A stretch of DNA of 64,000 nt from Bacillus_BD sp963708895 (GTDB taxonomy: Bacteria; Bacillota; Bacilli; Bacillales; Cytobacillaceae): NCBI GenBank assembly GCA_963708895.1, contig CAVPUE010000002.1, positions 62,001-126,000 of the forward strand. The letters run 5' to 3'. The position numbers were made by a program, and so were the translations under genes. Below, in pieces: positions 38,325 through 49,794 of this stretch. A model generated the notes under the pieces. The model had not been told where the DNA came from. It did no database searches and was given only the letters and a program-made list of their open reading frames with translations. Within the stretch, counting starts at the first letter, position 1, and every line of letters begins with the position of its first letter.

Positions 38325-40740
38325 ATGTTTGTTTCATATAAATGGCTGCAAGATTATGTAGACCTTTCTGGAATTAGTGCTACAGAACTTGCTGATAAAA
38401 TTACCTTAAGTGGAATTGAAGTAGAAGGTGTCGAAAAGAAAAGTGAAGGGTTAAAAGGGGTTGTTATTGGTCACGTTTTAGAATGTGAAAAACATCCGGA
38501 TGCTGATAAGCTGAATAAATGTTTAGTAGACATTGGCCAAGAGGAACCTGTGCAAATTATTTGTGGTGCACCCAATGTTGGGAAAGGTCAAAAAGTAGCG
38601 GTTGCGACAGTTGGGGCCGTCTTACCTGGAAATTTTAAAATTAAAAAAGCTAAACTTCGTGGTGAACAATCAAACGGAATGATTTGTTCTCTACAAGAAT
38701 TAGGAATCGAATCTAAAGTGGTTGCGAAAGAATATTCAGTTGGTATTTTTAACTTTCCACAAGATGCTAAAGTAGGTGAAGATGCGCTTGAAGCACTGGG
38801 CTTAGATGATGAAATTCTTGAATTAAGCATCACACCAAACCGTTCCGATGCGTTAAGCATGTTAGGTGTTGCCTATGAAGTCGCTGCGATTCTTGGTCGT
38901 GATGTGAAATGGCCTGCTATTGATAAAGAAGAAGCATCTGAAAAAGCAGCTGACTACATTAGCGTTAAAGTCGAAGCACCAGAAGATAATCCATTATATA
39001 TCGCTAAAGTCGTTAAAAATGTAAAAATTGCTCCTTCACCACTATGGATGCAAACACGTTTGATGAATGCGGGAATTCGTCCTCATAATAACGTCGTTGA
39101 TATTACTAACTATATTTTACTGGAGTATGGCCAACCATTACATGCATTTGACTATGACCGTCTTGGATCTAAAGAACTTGTGATTCGCCGTGCAAATGAT
39201 GCTGAAAAAATCAAGACACTGGATGATACAGAACGAACATTATCTTCAGATCACCTAGTCATCACAAATGGAAAAGAACCAGTAGCAATGGCAGGTGTGA
39301 TGGGTGGAGCGAATTCTGAAGTAATCGATGATACGACAACCGTTATCATAGAAGCAGCTTACTTTAATGGAGCGATCGTTAGAAAAGGATCTAAAGATCA
39401 TGGCTTACGTAGTGAGTCAAGCAGTCGCTTTGAAAAAGGCGTTGATCCAGAACGAGTTCGCATTGCTGGAGAACGTGCAGCTGAATTAATGGCTAAATAT
39501 GCAGGTGGAACGATTTTAGAAGGATCTGTAGAATTCAATGATCTTCGAATTGAACCAGCGGTTATCTCGATTACGCTTGATAAAATTAATACAGCAATTG
39601 GAACAAATATTAGCAGTAAAGAAGTAGTTGATATTTTCAACGCTTTAAAATTCGATGTTTCAGTTGAGGGAGATACTTTTATTGTAACAGTCCCAACTCG
39701 TCGTGGAGATATTACGATTGAAGCAGATTTAGTGGAAGAAGTTGCACGGCTTTATGGATATGATAATATTCCATCGACATTGCCTGTAGGTGCCGCTACG
39801 GTTGGTGCCCTAACAGATTATCAACTAAAACGTCGCATTGTTCGTCGTACATTAGAAGGTGCAGGTCTTTACCAGGCTACAACGTATTCATTAACGAGTC
39901 CTGAAAAGGCAGCACAATTTACGCTTGAAAAACGTGATTCCATTACGTTGGCCATGCCGATGAGTGAGGAACGCAGCGAATTAAGATTGAGTATTATTCC
40001 GCAATTATTAGAAGTAGTAAAATATAATAATGCGCGCCAAATGGATTCAGTGGCTCTATATGAAATTGGTTCGGTATTCTTTAAGAAGGATGGAGAACAG
40101 CTTCCAGAAGAAAAAGAATATGTAGCAGGTGCAATCACTGGCCTTTGGGAAGCAAACCTTTGGCAAGGTGAGAAAAAACCAGTTGATTTTTATGTAGCGA
40201 AGGGTATTGTAGAAGCAATATTTGAATCGATCGGAGTAACGGACGGAGTACGAGTATCGTCAAGCATCCATCAACCATATGCACCCAGGACGTACAGCAG
40301 AAGTTCTATTAAATGGGGAAGTTATTGGTTTTGTCGGTCAAGTACATCCGACTGTACAAAAGAATTATGATGTGAAGGAAACTTATGTATTTGAGTTATC
40401 ATTTAAAGCTCTAGCAGAGACAGAAGTGGCTCCAATCGCCTATGAAATGATTCCTCGTTACCCATCGATTACACGTGACATTGCCCTTGTAGTTGATAAG
40501 GATAAAACGGCTGGACTATTACAGAGCATTATCACAAAAGCTGGTGGAAATTTATTAAAAGAAGTTCATCTATTTGATCTTTACGAAGGTGAGCATATGG
40601 AAGAAGGCAAGAAGTCACTAGCCTTTTCATTAAAATATTATGATCCAGAACGTACACTGACAGATGAAGATATTACAAAAGCACATGATAAAGTATTAGA
40701 AGCGGTTAAAGAACAAGCAGGAGCTGTTTTACGCGGATAA
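38325..40740 (+). CDS. pheT: Phenylalanine--tRNA ligase subunit beta, one +1 frame break
   Basis: Beta subunit with tRNA-binding OB domain (VVIGHVLECEKHPDADKLNK), B3/B4 editing domain, B5 and the C-terminal FDX-ACB anticodon domain (YEMIPRYPSITRDIALVVD). The frame breaks at 40271-40280 (CATCAACCATATGCACCC): the first frame runs on into nonsense ending CTKEL, while the +1 frame reads MHPGRTAEVLLNGEVIGFVG. Removing one base gives 804 residues, the expected full length. Essential gene, so a sequence error is likely. Confidence 0.94.
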
Positions 40741-40742
40741 TC

Positions 40743-40792
40743 AAAAAGGCAGATTCAGGGGATCATTCCCTCCTGAGTCTGCCTTTTTTTAT
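40743..40792. terminator. Bidirectional terminator between pheT and rnhC
   Basis: AAAAAGGCAGATTCAGG pairs with CCTGAGTCTGCCTTTTT (one G-T), flanked by A and T runs. Confidence 0.9.
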
Positions 40793-41722
40793 TATTTTAA
40801 TTTTTTCATCGCCTTTTCTGTGTTAGCAAAATGAAGCTTAACGAAAGACGGTAAAACCTCTTTTCCCTTTTCCTTGATTAACCTTGCAGCGGCCACATCA
40901 ACTTGTGCCCCTGCACCTTTTGGAATTTTAAATCCTGCCTTTGCACTGAGCTGTTCAAAGTGTTGGACAAAGGAGTACCTGGCAATGATGGATGCTGCTG
41001 CAACAGCAACATGAATTCCTTCTGCTTTTGTAGCAAAATAAAACATTCTCACGCTGAATATTTTTTTGTCCTTTTAAATATCCAAAATAAATATTTTCTT
41101 TAGCAAATTGGTCAATTAATATCGCATCAGGTTTTTCAGGAGCAATCTTTTTTAGTAAATGCTGTATCGCTTGATTATGTAGAAAGGCCTTCATTTTACC
41201 TTGTGACATTCCTGATTGTTGAAGTTGATTATACTTTTCATTTTTCAATTTAAGTAAACTATAGGGTAAAAAAGTAATAATTTGTTTGGCGATCGCAGAG
41301 ATTTTATCATCATTTAAATTTTTTGAATCTTGAACACCTAATTCTTTTAATAGCCCAATTTGATCACTGTTGACATATGTAGCACAAACGGTAATTGGTC
41401 CGAAGTAATCACCAGTTCCCACTTCGTCTGAACCAATAATTGAAAGCTGACTAATGTCCTTTGGTAAATGATTGGTTTTCACTTCTTTTGGTTGCGGTTT
41501 TTGGCGATCAGTAGCTGGGATATTTCCCCATTTCTTTGCTTCATCCTCACAACCACTTCCTTGGAAAAGGACTTTACCAGATTTATAGGCCGTAATTGTA
41601 CATGTAGCTGTTTTGGCTGTAAATACCCCACCTGGAGGCGTCTTGTCTGTTAATTTGGATTGATAATATTCCTTCATTTTGGTCAATTCATCATTGCTTT
41701 TTTTTAGAACAACATTACTCAT
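40792..41722 (-). CDS. rnhC: Ribonuclease HIII, one +1 frame break
   Basis: Degrades RNA in RNA-DNA hybrids. N-terminal TBP-like substrate-binding domain (GGVFTAKTATCTITAYKSGK) and an RNase HII-type core with IGSDEVGTGDYFGP (catalytic Asp-Glu) and VAVAAASIIARYSF. The frame breaks at about 41037-41046, in a run of four A on the plus strand: QRENV should continue YFATKAEGIHVAVAAAS. Removing one base gives 309 residues. Convergent with pheT and divergent from zapA. Confidence 0.92.
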
Positions 41723-41813
41723 ATGTTTCCTCCTTCTATAGGTTTAACTTTTAGGATTTGATGTTTCATGGTATCATAGGGATTAGGATTCTTTCGAATG
41801 GAGGCAGAAAAGG

Positions 41814-42065
41814 TTGTCACAATCCAGTAAAAACCGGATTACGGTTGACATATATGGTGTTCAATATACGATTGTCGGAACAGAAAGTGCAAGCCATATT
41901 CGACACGTTGCATCAATAGTTGATGAAAAAATGCGAGAAATTTCTTCTATGAATCCTTCACTCGACACAAATAGGTTAGCTGTTTTAACAGCGATTAATG
42001 CTGTAAATGATTATCTCAAAGTAAAAGACAGATTGGAACAGCATGAAAAGGAAATAAAAGAGTAA
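41814..42065 (+). CDS. zapA: Cell division protein ZapA
   Basis: 83-residue FtsZ-associated protein that bundles FtsZ filaments. MSQSSKNRITVDIYGVQYTI N-terminus, conserved HIRHVASIVDEKMREI and a C-terminal coiled coil (KVKDRLEQHEKEIKE). TTG start after GGAGGCAG. Leads a run zapA-cvpA. Confidence 0.93.
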   Translation: MSQSSKNRITVDIYGVQYTIVGTESASHIRHVASIVDEKMREISSMNPSLDTNRLAVLTAINAVNDYLKVKDRLEQHEKEIKE

Positions 42066-42080
42066 AGGATTGAAATCGTC

Positions 42081-42626
42081 ATGTTAGATCTTATCATACT
42101 CATCATTTTAGGATTTGGTTTTTTAATAGGTTTAAAGAGAGGTTTTATTCTACAAATTATTCATCTCACCGGATTTATCATTGCTTTTATTATAGCTTAT
42201 TTATATTATGATCAGTTAGCGCCAAAACTCACTTTATGGGTACCGTTTCCTAATTTTAGTTCAGATTCTGCATTATCACTTGTCATGGAAAATGTGAATC
42301 TAGAGGATGCCTATTATCGCGCCATTGCTTTTGTCGTGATTTTTTTTGCTGTGAAAATCATTTTGCAAATTATTGGCAGTATGTTGGATTTTATTGCACA
42401 AATTCCAGTGCTCAAACAATTAAATGTCTGGGCTGGAGGTCTATTAGGTTTTCTAGAAGTCTATCTAATTATCTTTATTGTCTTATTTATCGGAGCCTTA
42501 TTACCGATGGAGGGAATCCAAACGGCCTTGACCCAATCTATTCTAGCCGAATTAATTGTTCAACATACACCCGTTTTTTCTTCGCTTGTCCATGATTGGT
42601 GGATTATAGATCCGACTGTGAAATAA
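42081..42626 (+). CDS. yshB: CvpA family membrane protein YshB
   Basis: 181 residues, four membrane segments, begins MLDLIILIILGFGFLIGLKRGFILQ, characteristic of the CvpA (colicin V production) family. Directly after zapA, as in B. subtilis. Function in Bacillus not established. Confidence 0.9.
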   Translation: MLDLIILIILGFGFLIGLKRGFILQIIHLTGFIIAFIIAYLYYDQLAPKLTLWVPFPNFSSDSALSLVMENVNLEDAYYRAIAFVVIFFAVKIILQIIGSMLDFIAQIPVLKQLNVWAGGLLGFLEVYLIIFIVLFIGALLPMEGIQTALTQSILAELIVQHTPVFSSLVHDWWIIDPTVK

Positions 42627-42655
42627 CTTCTCTTTCGTAGAGAAGTTTTCTTTTT
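42625..42655 (+). terminator. Terminator after yshB
   Basis: AACTTCTCT and AGAGAAGTT with a 5-base loop, then a T-rich tail. Confidence 0.85.
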
Positions 42656-42715
42656 AAGGGAATAATGATAAAAAGGTAAGGATGGAAATACCGAACTAAT
42701 AGGGTGGTGGGAGAT

Positions 42716-44431
42716 TTGTCTATAAATATTAAAGACGTGATTCGTTTGTTAGAAACGATTGCGATTTATATGGAAATAAAGGGAGAAAATACCTTTAAAG
42801 TATCGGCCTTTAGAAAAGCGGCTAAATCCCTTGAAACAAGTGGGTTAACATTAGAAGAAATAACTGATTTTACAAGCTTACCAGGAATTGGTAAAGGTAC
42901 GTCAGCTGTTATTGAAGAGTACATAAAAGAAGGAAATTCCACAGTCCTTAAGGAGTTAAAAGAAGAAGTACCAAAAGGTTTAATTCCACTCCTGCAATTA
43001 CAGGGACTAGGTGGGAAGAAAATTGCTAAACTTTATAAAGAACTGCAAATCGAAAATGCGGCTGATTTAGAGTTAGCTTGCCGCGAACATAAGGTACAAA
43101 CTCTATCAGGATTTGGGAAAAAAACAGAGGAAAAGATTTTAGAAGCATTATCAAAAGCAGGTGGAAAACCTGAACGCCTTCCGTTAGCGTATATGCTACC
43201 AATTGCTGAAAGGATTGAAGCAGCTTTAGCAAATATGGAGTACATCATTGATTATTCTCGAGCAGGCAGCATAAGAAGAGTCAGGGAAACCATTAAGGAT
43301 TTGGACTTTATTATTGCTACCGAAGAACCGCTTTTAGTGAAAGAACAATTATTAAAAATAGATGGGATTCAAGATGTCATTTCAGCTGGGGATACAAAGG
43401 TATCGATTGTTATCGAGTTTGAATATGAAGTATCAATTGATTTTCGACTTGTAAAGCCAAAGGAATTTGCAACAACTTTACACCACTTTACAGGTTCAAA
43501 GGATCATAATGTACGTATGAGACAGCTTGCGAAGAAACGTGGAGAAAAAATCAGCGAGTATGGTGTTGAAAATAATGAAACTGGTGAAGTAAAGACGTTC
43601 GATTCGGAAAAGGAATTTTATGCTTATTTTGATTTGCCCCTTATCCCACCTGAAATGCGGGAGGACGGCACAGAAGTTGAAGATTATCAGGAAGATCTCG
43701 AAATCATTACACTTGAGGATATTAAAGGAGATCTCCATATGCACACAACTTGGAGTGATGGAGCTCATTCGATTGAGGAAATGGCTGAGGCTTGTATGGC
43801 GAAAGGCTATCAATACATGGCCATTACCGATCATTCTCAATATTTAAAAGTGGCAAACGGTCTAACGGTTGAACGTTTAAGACAGCAAAGAGAAGAGATT
43901 AGAAAGATCAATGAAAAATATGATGATTTTACAATTCTAGCTGGTGTTGAAATGGATATTTTACCAGATGGTACACTTGATTATGATGACGAACTTTTAT
44001 CCTCTATGGATTTTGTGATTGCATCGATCCACTCTGCTTTTTCCCAGCCAAGAGAGAAAATAATGGAACGATTAAAAACAGCCTTATATAATGCGAATGT
44101 GGATTTGATTGCTCACCCAACAGGCAGGAAAATTGGTAGAAGAGATGGCTATGATGTAGATATCGATTTACTCATAGAACTAGCAAAGGAAACGAATACA
44201 GCCTTGGAGTTAAATGCGAATCCGAATCGCCTTGATTTATCAGCAGAAAATATTCGCAAAGCCCAAGAAGCTGGTGTGAAAATTATGATTAATACAGATG
44301 CCCATAAGAAGGAAACACTTGATCATATGAAAATTGGGATTTCAACCGCTAAAAAGGGATGGTTAAAAAAGACTACGGTCCTCAATACATTAACGAAGAA
44401 TGAACTATTAGCTTTTTTGCATGATCGATAA
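42716..44431 (+). CDS. polX: DNA polymerase/3'-5' exonuclease PolX
   Basis: Family X repair polymerase joined to a PHP exonuclease. Polymerase part at about residues 1-315: helix-hairpin-helix LPGIGKGTSAVIEEYI and LQGLGGKKIAKLYKEL, nucleotidyltransferase GSIRRVRETIKDLDFII (catalytic aspartates). PHP part from about residue 335: DLHMHTTWSDGAHSIEEM, ITDHS, HPTGRKIGRR and NTDAH. TTG 42716 matches YshC N-termini; 571 residues. Sits between cvpA and mutS2 as usual. Confidence 0.93.
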   Translation: MSINIKDVIRLLETIAIYMEIKGENTFKVSAFRKAAKSLETSGLTLEEITDFTSLPGIGKGTSAVIEEYIKEGNSTVLKELKEEVPKGLIPLLQLQGLGGKKIAKLYKELQIENAADLELACREHKVQTLSGFGKKTEEKILEALSKAGGKPERLPLAYMLPIAERIEAALANMEYIIDYSRAGSIRRVRETIKDLDFIIATEEPLLVKEQLLKIDGIQDVISAGDTKVSIVIEFEYEVSIDFRLVKPKEFATTLHHFTGSKDHNVRMRQLAKKRGEKISEYGVENNETGEVKTFDSEKEFYAYFDLPLIPPEMREDGTEVEDYQEDLEIITLEDIKGDLHMHTTWSDGAHSIEEMAEACMAKGYQYMAITDHSQYLKVANGLTVERLRQQREEIRKINEKYDDFTILAGVEMDILPDGTLDYDDELLSSMDFVIASIHSAFSQPREKIMERLKTALYNANVDLIAHPTGRKIGRRDGYDVDIDLLIELAKETNTALELNANPNRLDLSAENIRKAQEAGVKIMINTDAHKKETLDHMKIGISTAKKGWLKKTTVLNTLTKNELLAFLHDR

Positions 44432-44492
44432 CTTAAATGTAGCAGCACATGCTAAAAGCTTAGGATTAACAGCAAAGGGAGGAATAATCTCC

Positions 44493-46851
44493 ATGCAAGA
44501 ACGTGTGTTAAAAGTATTAGAATTTGAAAAAGTAAAGGAACAATTACTTGAACATGTCGCTTCCTCATTAGGGAGAGAGATGGCGGAAAAGCTTGTTCCA
44601 TCAACTAATTTTGAAGAAGTTGTCCAAAGACAGGAAGAAACGGACGAAGCGGCTAAAGTGTTACGAATGAAAGCAAATATTCCGTTAGGTGGAATTTTTA
44701 ATATTCGTCCCCATATTAAAAGGGCCGTAATTGGAGGAATGCTTAGCTCACATGAATTAATGCAAGTGGCAAGCACGATTCATGTAAGCAGGCAAATGAA
44801 GAGGTTCATTGAAGACTTTGCAGAAGAAGATGCTTCTATCCCTTTTTTACTTGCCCAAGTAGAAAAAATCATCGTGTTAGCAGAGTTGGAAGAGTCGATT
44901 AATAAGGCAATCGATGATAATGGAGAAGTTTTAGATAGTGCAAGTGAGACGTTGCGACATTTGAGAAATCAACAACGAGCAAACGAAGCGCGAGTCAGAG
45001 AAAGACTAGAAAGAATGATCCGTTCATCAAGTGCACAAAAGATGCTCTCAGATGCGATTGTCACCATTCGAAATGATCGATTTGTGATTCCTGTAAAGCA
45101 AGAATATCGTGGGCATTATGGCGGAATCATTCACGATCAAAGTTCTTCTGGACAAACCTTATTTATTGAACCGCAATCAATTGTTGAATTAAATAATGAA
45201 CTTCAAAATATCCGTATTAAAGAACAACAGGAAATTGAGCGAATCTTGATGATGCTTTCTGCAAAAACAGGTGAATACAGCTCCGAACTTGAAACAATTG
45301 TCTATGTGTCTAGGTAACCTTGATTTTATGTTTGCTAAAGCAAGGTATGGCAATAGAATCAAAGCTTCTAAACCAATCATGAACCAAGATAGACGTATTT
45401 CTTTAGTAAAAGCTCGTCATCCATTAATTCCGATAGACGAAGTCGTTGCGAACGATATTACATTGGGGAAGGATTTTACAACCATTCTCATAACAGGTCC
45501 GAATACAGGTGGTAAAACGGTCACATTAAAAACAGTTGGATTATGCACGCTCATGGCACAAGCTGGTTTACAGATTCCTGCTTTAGATGGATCAGAGATG
45601 GCTGTTTTTGGGTCTGTTTATGCCGATATTGGCGATGAACAATCAATCGAACAAAGTTTGAGTACCTTTTCTTCTCATATGGTGAATATTGTGGATATTT
45701 TAGAAATGGCAAGCTTTGATAGCCTTGTTCTATTTGATGAGTTGGGCGCAGGAACAGATCCACAGGAAGGTGCAGCACTTGCAATCTCTATTTTGGATGA
45801 GGTGAATCGTCGTGGTGCAAGGGTAATTGCGACTACCCATTATCCTGAATTGAAAGCATATGGCTATAACCGAGAAGGTGTTGTAAATGCCAGTGTCGAA
45901 TTTGATGTGGAGACATTAAGTCCTACCTATCGATTATTAATTGGGGTTCCAGGACGAAGCAATGCCTTCGAAATTTCTAAACGCCTTGGGTTAAATGAAA
46001 GTGTGATTACGAAAGCCCGATCTTTCGTTGGTACTGACACACATCAAGTTGAAAACATGATTGCCGGTCTTGAAGAAAGTAAACGTCAAGCTGAAAAAGA
46101 ATTAGAAGAAGCACATGATCTTTTGAAAAATGCTGAAAAACTGCAAAAAGATTTACAACAGCAAATGATTGAATACTATGATCAAAAGGATTCTCTTTAT
46201 GAGAAAGCAGCAAATGAAGCAAATACGATTATTGAGAAGGCTAAAAAGGAATCTGAAGCGGTTATTCATGATTTAAGAAAAATGCAGCAAGAAAAACATG
46301 CTGAAATCAAAGAACATGAATTAATTGAAGCACAAAAAAGGTTAACAGAAGCAACACCTAAAGGGATCAAAATAAAACATCCGGCCGTAAAACAAAAGCA
46401 AAAACATGTTTTCGCACCAGGTGATGAAGTAAAAGTTCTAAGTTTTGATCAAAAAGGATCTCTTATTGATAAAGTGACAGATGATTCATGGCAAGTACAA
46501 ATAGGAATATTAAAAATGAAGGTCAATGAAAAGGATCTAGAATTTATTAAAACACCTAAAGTGGTTGAAACAAGAGTCGTTGCAAGTGTAAAAGGCAAGG
46601 ATTTCCATGTGAAACCTGAATTAGATTTGCGTGGCGAAAGATATGAAAATGCACTTTTGAGAGTTGAAAAGTATATCGATGATGCCTTACTAGCTGGATA
46701 TCCTCATGTTTCCATCATCCATGGAAAAGGAACAGGAGCCTTAAGGCAAGGAGTACAGGAATATTTACGGAATCACCGGTCCGTTAAATCTATTCGTTTT
46801 GGGGAACAAGCCGAGGGTGGAAGTGGAGTAACCATAGCTGAGTTTAAATAG
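44493..46851 (+). CDS. mutS2: Endonuclease MutS2, one +1 frame break
   Basis: MutS-family ATPase with C-terminal Smr nuclease, implicated in suppression of recombination and rescue of collided ribosomes. Walker A TGPNTGGKTVTLKT, signature FDELGAGTDPQEGAAL, long coiled coil at about 510-620, Smr LDLRGERYENAL ... IIHGKGTGALRQGV. The frame breaks near 45308: ETIVYVSR then stop, versus VLGNLDFMFAKARYGNRIKA one base on. Removing a T restores 785 residues. ATG 44493 with AAAGGGAGGA. Confidence 0.93.
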
Positions 46852-46881
46852 AGATTAAGACGTAAAGAAGGGATCAAGAAT

Positions 46882-47292
46882 ATGAATCATGATTTTTGGG
46901 AGAACCCTTATATTCAGACAGCGGCTAATTATAGCGTAGTCATTCTTTGTATCGTCGTTTTTTTAGCTTTATTTGAACTTGTGACTAAATATAATAATTG
47001 GCAAGAAATTAAAAAAGGGAATGTATCTGTAGCGATGGCTACAGGAGGGAAGATTTTTGGGATTGCTAATATTTTCCGTTATTCGATACAACATAATGAT
47101 TCTTTGTTAACGATGATTGGGTGGGGTGTGTTTGGATTTGCACTCCTCCTAATTGGTTATTTTATTTTTGAATTTTTAACTCCTACTTTTAATATTGATG
47201 AAGAAATACAGCGAGATAATCGAGCGGTAGGATTTATAGCGATGATCATATCAATCGGGCTTTCATTTGTCATTGGTGCTGGGATTAAATAA
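46882..47292 (+). CDS. yshE: DUF350 membrane protein YshE
   Basis: 136 residues with four hydrophobic segments, DUF350 family (KKGNVSVAMATGGKIFGIANIF). Follows mutS2 as in B. subtilis. Function unknown. Confidence 0.88.
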   Translation: MNHDFWENPYIQTAANYSVVILCIVVFLALFELVTKYNNWQEIKKGNVSVAMATGGKIFGIANIFRYSIQHNDSLLTMIGWGVFGFALLLIGYFIFEFLTPTFNIDEEIQRDNRAVGFIAMIISIGLSFVIGAGIK

Positions 47293-47306
47293 GGGGAGAA
47301 TGAGAA

Positions 47307-47396
47307 ATGGAAAAACTCGCAAAAATACTTTTCATTTGTTGTGTTGTATTTTTCATGATTGGAATTGTTTATATGACGTTTTTTGCAAGCTTATAG
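47307..47396 (+). CDS. 29-residue single-span membrane peptide
   Basis: ATG 47307 to TAG 47396: MEKLAKILFICCVVFFMIGI then VYMTFFASL. A good ribosome site (AAGGGGAGAATGAGAA) lies just upstream, the gene starts 15 bases after yshE, and a strong terminator follows at once. Predicted to be one transmembrane helix with two cysteines. I do not recognise a family; the translation signals and position between yshE and the terminator are the evidence that it is real. Confidence 0.6.
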   Translation: MEKLAKILFICCVVFFMIGIVYMTFFASL

Positions 47397-47398
47397 TA

Positions 47399-47441
47399 AA
47401 GAAAGAGTCCTTCAGTCAGTGATGAAGGGCTCTTTCTTTTA
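47399..47441 (+). terminator. Terminator after yshE and the small ORF
   Basis: AAAGAAAGAGTCCTTCA pairs with TGAAGGGCTCTTTCTTT and ends in Ts. Confidence 0.88.
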
Positions 47442-47574
47442 CGCTCGAAAAGCTTTTAGTATCTCTCAATTTCGTTCAGTCCTAATTGTTTTCATGGTCT
47501 ATTTGAACAAATCAATCCCATATACTAATAGGGATATGGGAGAAAAGTTTGCCATGATAAGGGAGGGACATCTT

Positions 47575-49273
47575 GTGAACAGTCAGAAACCATGGCTCCA
47601 GCATTATCGAGAAGATATTCCACCACAATTAGAGTATGATGAGAAGCCGCTACATTATTACTTAAAAAAATCAGCAACAGAGTATCCGAATAAAATTGCG
47701 ATTCATTTTTTGGGGAAAGAATTTACCTTTCAATATATATATGATGCAGCCCAGCGACTTGCAAGCTATTTGCAGGATATCGGGTTATTAAAAGGCGATC
47801 GAGTAGCGATCATGTTGCCCAATACACCCCAAGCAGTCATTAGTTTTTATGCTGTATTAATGGCTGGTGGAATAGTCGTTCAAACGAATCCACTTTATAC
47901 GGAAAGAGAACTCCAATACCAAATGAAGGATTCTGGTGCGAAGATCATCATCACACTAGACATATTATTCCCGAGAGTCTCAAAGGTTAAATCTCAAACA
48001 GAATTACAACATATCATTGTCACCGCTATAAAAGATTTTCTTCCTTTTCCAAAAAATCTCATCTATCCCTTTATCCAGAAAAAGCAATACGGCATTGTTG
48101 TAAATGTGAAGCACGGAGCTCATAATCATTTATTCATTGAAATTATGAAACAGGGAAAAAAAGCCATTATTGGAATATGAAATTCAGTTTGATGAGGATC
48201 TAGCCCTTCTCCAATATACTGGAGGAACAACGGGATTTCCTAAAGGCGTAATGCTGACACATAAGAATCTTGTCGCAAATGGATCGATGTGTGCCTCTTG
48301 GCTTTATAAATGTAAAAGAGGGGAGGAAGTGGTCCTTGGAGTGATTCCCTTTTTCCATGTGTATGGTGTAACGACGCTCATGGTTTTAGCCATTATGCAA
48401 GCTTATAAAATGATACTACTACCAAAGTTTGATGTAGAAACGACCTTAAAAACAATTCAGAAACAAAAACCTACATTATTTCCTGGCGCCCCTACTATCT
48501 ATATCGCTCTTCTTAATCACCCCGACTTAAAAAAGTATAATATATCATCCATTGACTCCTGTCTCAGTGGTGCAGCGGCCTTACCAATCGAAGTACAACA
48601 AAAATTTGAAGACATAACCGGTGGAAAACTTGTGGAAGGATATGGTTTAACTGAAGCATCACCCGTTACACATGTCAATTTTTTATGGGATCGACCCCGT
48701 ATAAAGGGAAGTATTGGTGTTCCTTGGCCTGACACAGATGCGGCAATTTTTTCTCTAGAAAATGAAGAAAGACTACCTCCAGGTGAAATAGGTGAAATTG
48801 CTGTTAAAGGACCACAAATCATGAAAGGATACTGGAACAATCCACAAGAAACCGAACATACTTTTAGAGATGGATGGCTGTTAACGGGGGATTTAGGGTA
48901 TATGGATGAGAATGGCTTCTTTTATATCGTAGATCGAAAAAAAGACATCATTATTGCAGGTGGTTTTAATATCTATCCGCGAGAAATTGAAGAAGTCTTA
49001 TATGAACATCCAGCTATTCAAGAAGCAATAGTAGCAGGAGTACCAGATGCCTATCGCGGGGAAACGGTTAAGGCCTATGTTGTTTTAAAAGAAGGATTTC
49101 ATGTAACGGAACAAGAGTTAGATGATTTTTCAAGGAAACAACTTGCCTCCTATAAAGTACCACGAATGTATGAATTTCGCAGTGAGTTACCAAAGACGAT
49201 CATTGGAAAAATATTGCGACGAGTATTAATTGAAGAGGAAAAAGCTAAACTAGAAGAAAAGGATCAAAAATAG
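47575..49273 (+). CDS. lcfA: Long-chain fatty-acid--CoA ligase LcfA, one +1 frame break
   Basis: Adenylate-forming enzyme activating fatty acids to acyl-CoA. Start GTG 47575 (VNSQKPWLQHYREDIP) after AAGGGAGGG. AMP-binding loop LQYTGGTTGFPKGVML, EGYGLTEASP, the GDLGYMDENGFFYIVDRKKD hinge and C-terminal lysine KTIIGKILRR. The frame breaks between 48150 and 48178, most simply in a run of seven A at 48156-48162: one A fewer gives KQGKKPLLEYEIQFDEDLAL and 565 residues. The usual downstream fadR and etfBA genes are absent; trxA follows. Confidence 0.91.
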
Positions 49274-49391
49274 TTGTTTTAGTGATAATCATTATGGGTA
49301 TATTACAGTTGAAGCATTTTATTCGCACTTTGTCGGAAACGATGATATACTTTCGTTAGAATTTTGAGCACTATAAGGAGGAATATAAGTA

Positions 49392-49706
49392 ATGGCGATT
49401 ACACATGCAACAGACCAGACTTTTTCTAATGAAGTTGGATCTGGATTAGTATTAGTTGATTTTTGGGCACCTTGGTGTGGACCTTGTAAAATGATTGCTC
49501 CCGTTCTTGAAGAGCTAGATGCAGAAATCGGTGAAAAAGTTAAAATCGTAAAAGTCGATGTTGATGAAAACCAAGAAACTGCAGGCAAATTCGGGATCAT
49601 GAGCATTCCAACACTACTTGTACTAAAAGATGGTGAAGTAGTAGATAAAGTAGTAGGCTTCCAACCAAAAGAAGCCCTTGCTGAACGTTTAGAAAAACAA
49701 TTTTAA
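49392..49706 (+). CDS. trxA: Thioredoxin
   Basis: 104-residue disulfide reductant with FWAPWCGPCKM active site and cis-proline region IMSIPTLLVL. TAAGGAGG ribosome site. In B. subtilis it follows etfA; here it follows lcfA. Confidence 0.98.
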   Translation: MAITHATDQTFSNEVGSGLVLVDFWAPWCGPCKMIAPVLEELDAEIGEKVKIVKVDVDENQETAGKFGIMSIPTLLVLKDGEVVDKVVGFQPKEALAERLEKQF

Positions 49707-49720
49707 TTGCTAGAATAAAG

Positions 49721-49753
49721 ACCCATAGCTAAATCTGGCTATGGGTTTTTTAT
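49721..49753 (+). terminator. Terminator after trxA
   Basis: ACCCATAGC and GCTATGGGT around an 8-base loop, then six Ts. Confidence 0.9.
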
Positions 49754-49794
49754 TGTAATTGTTGCTTAATCGCCGTAACACCCTCTAAAACAAA

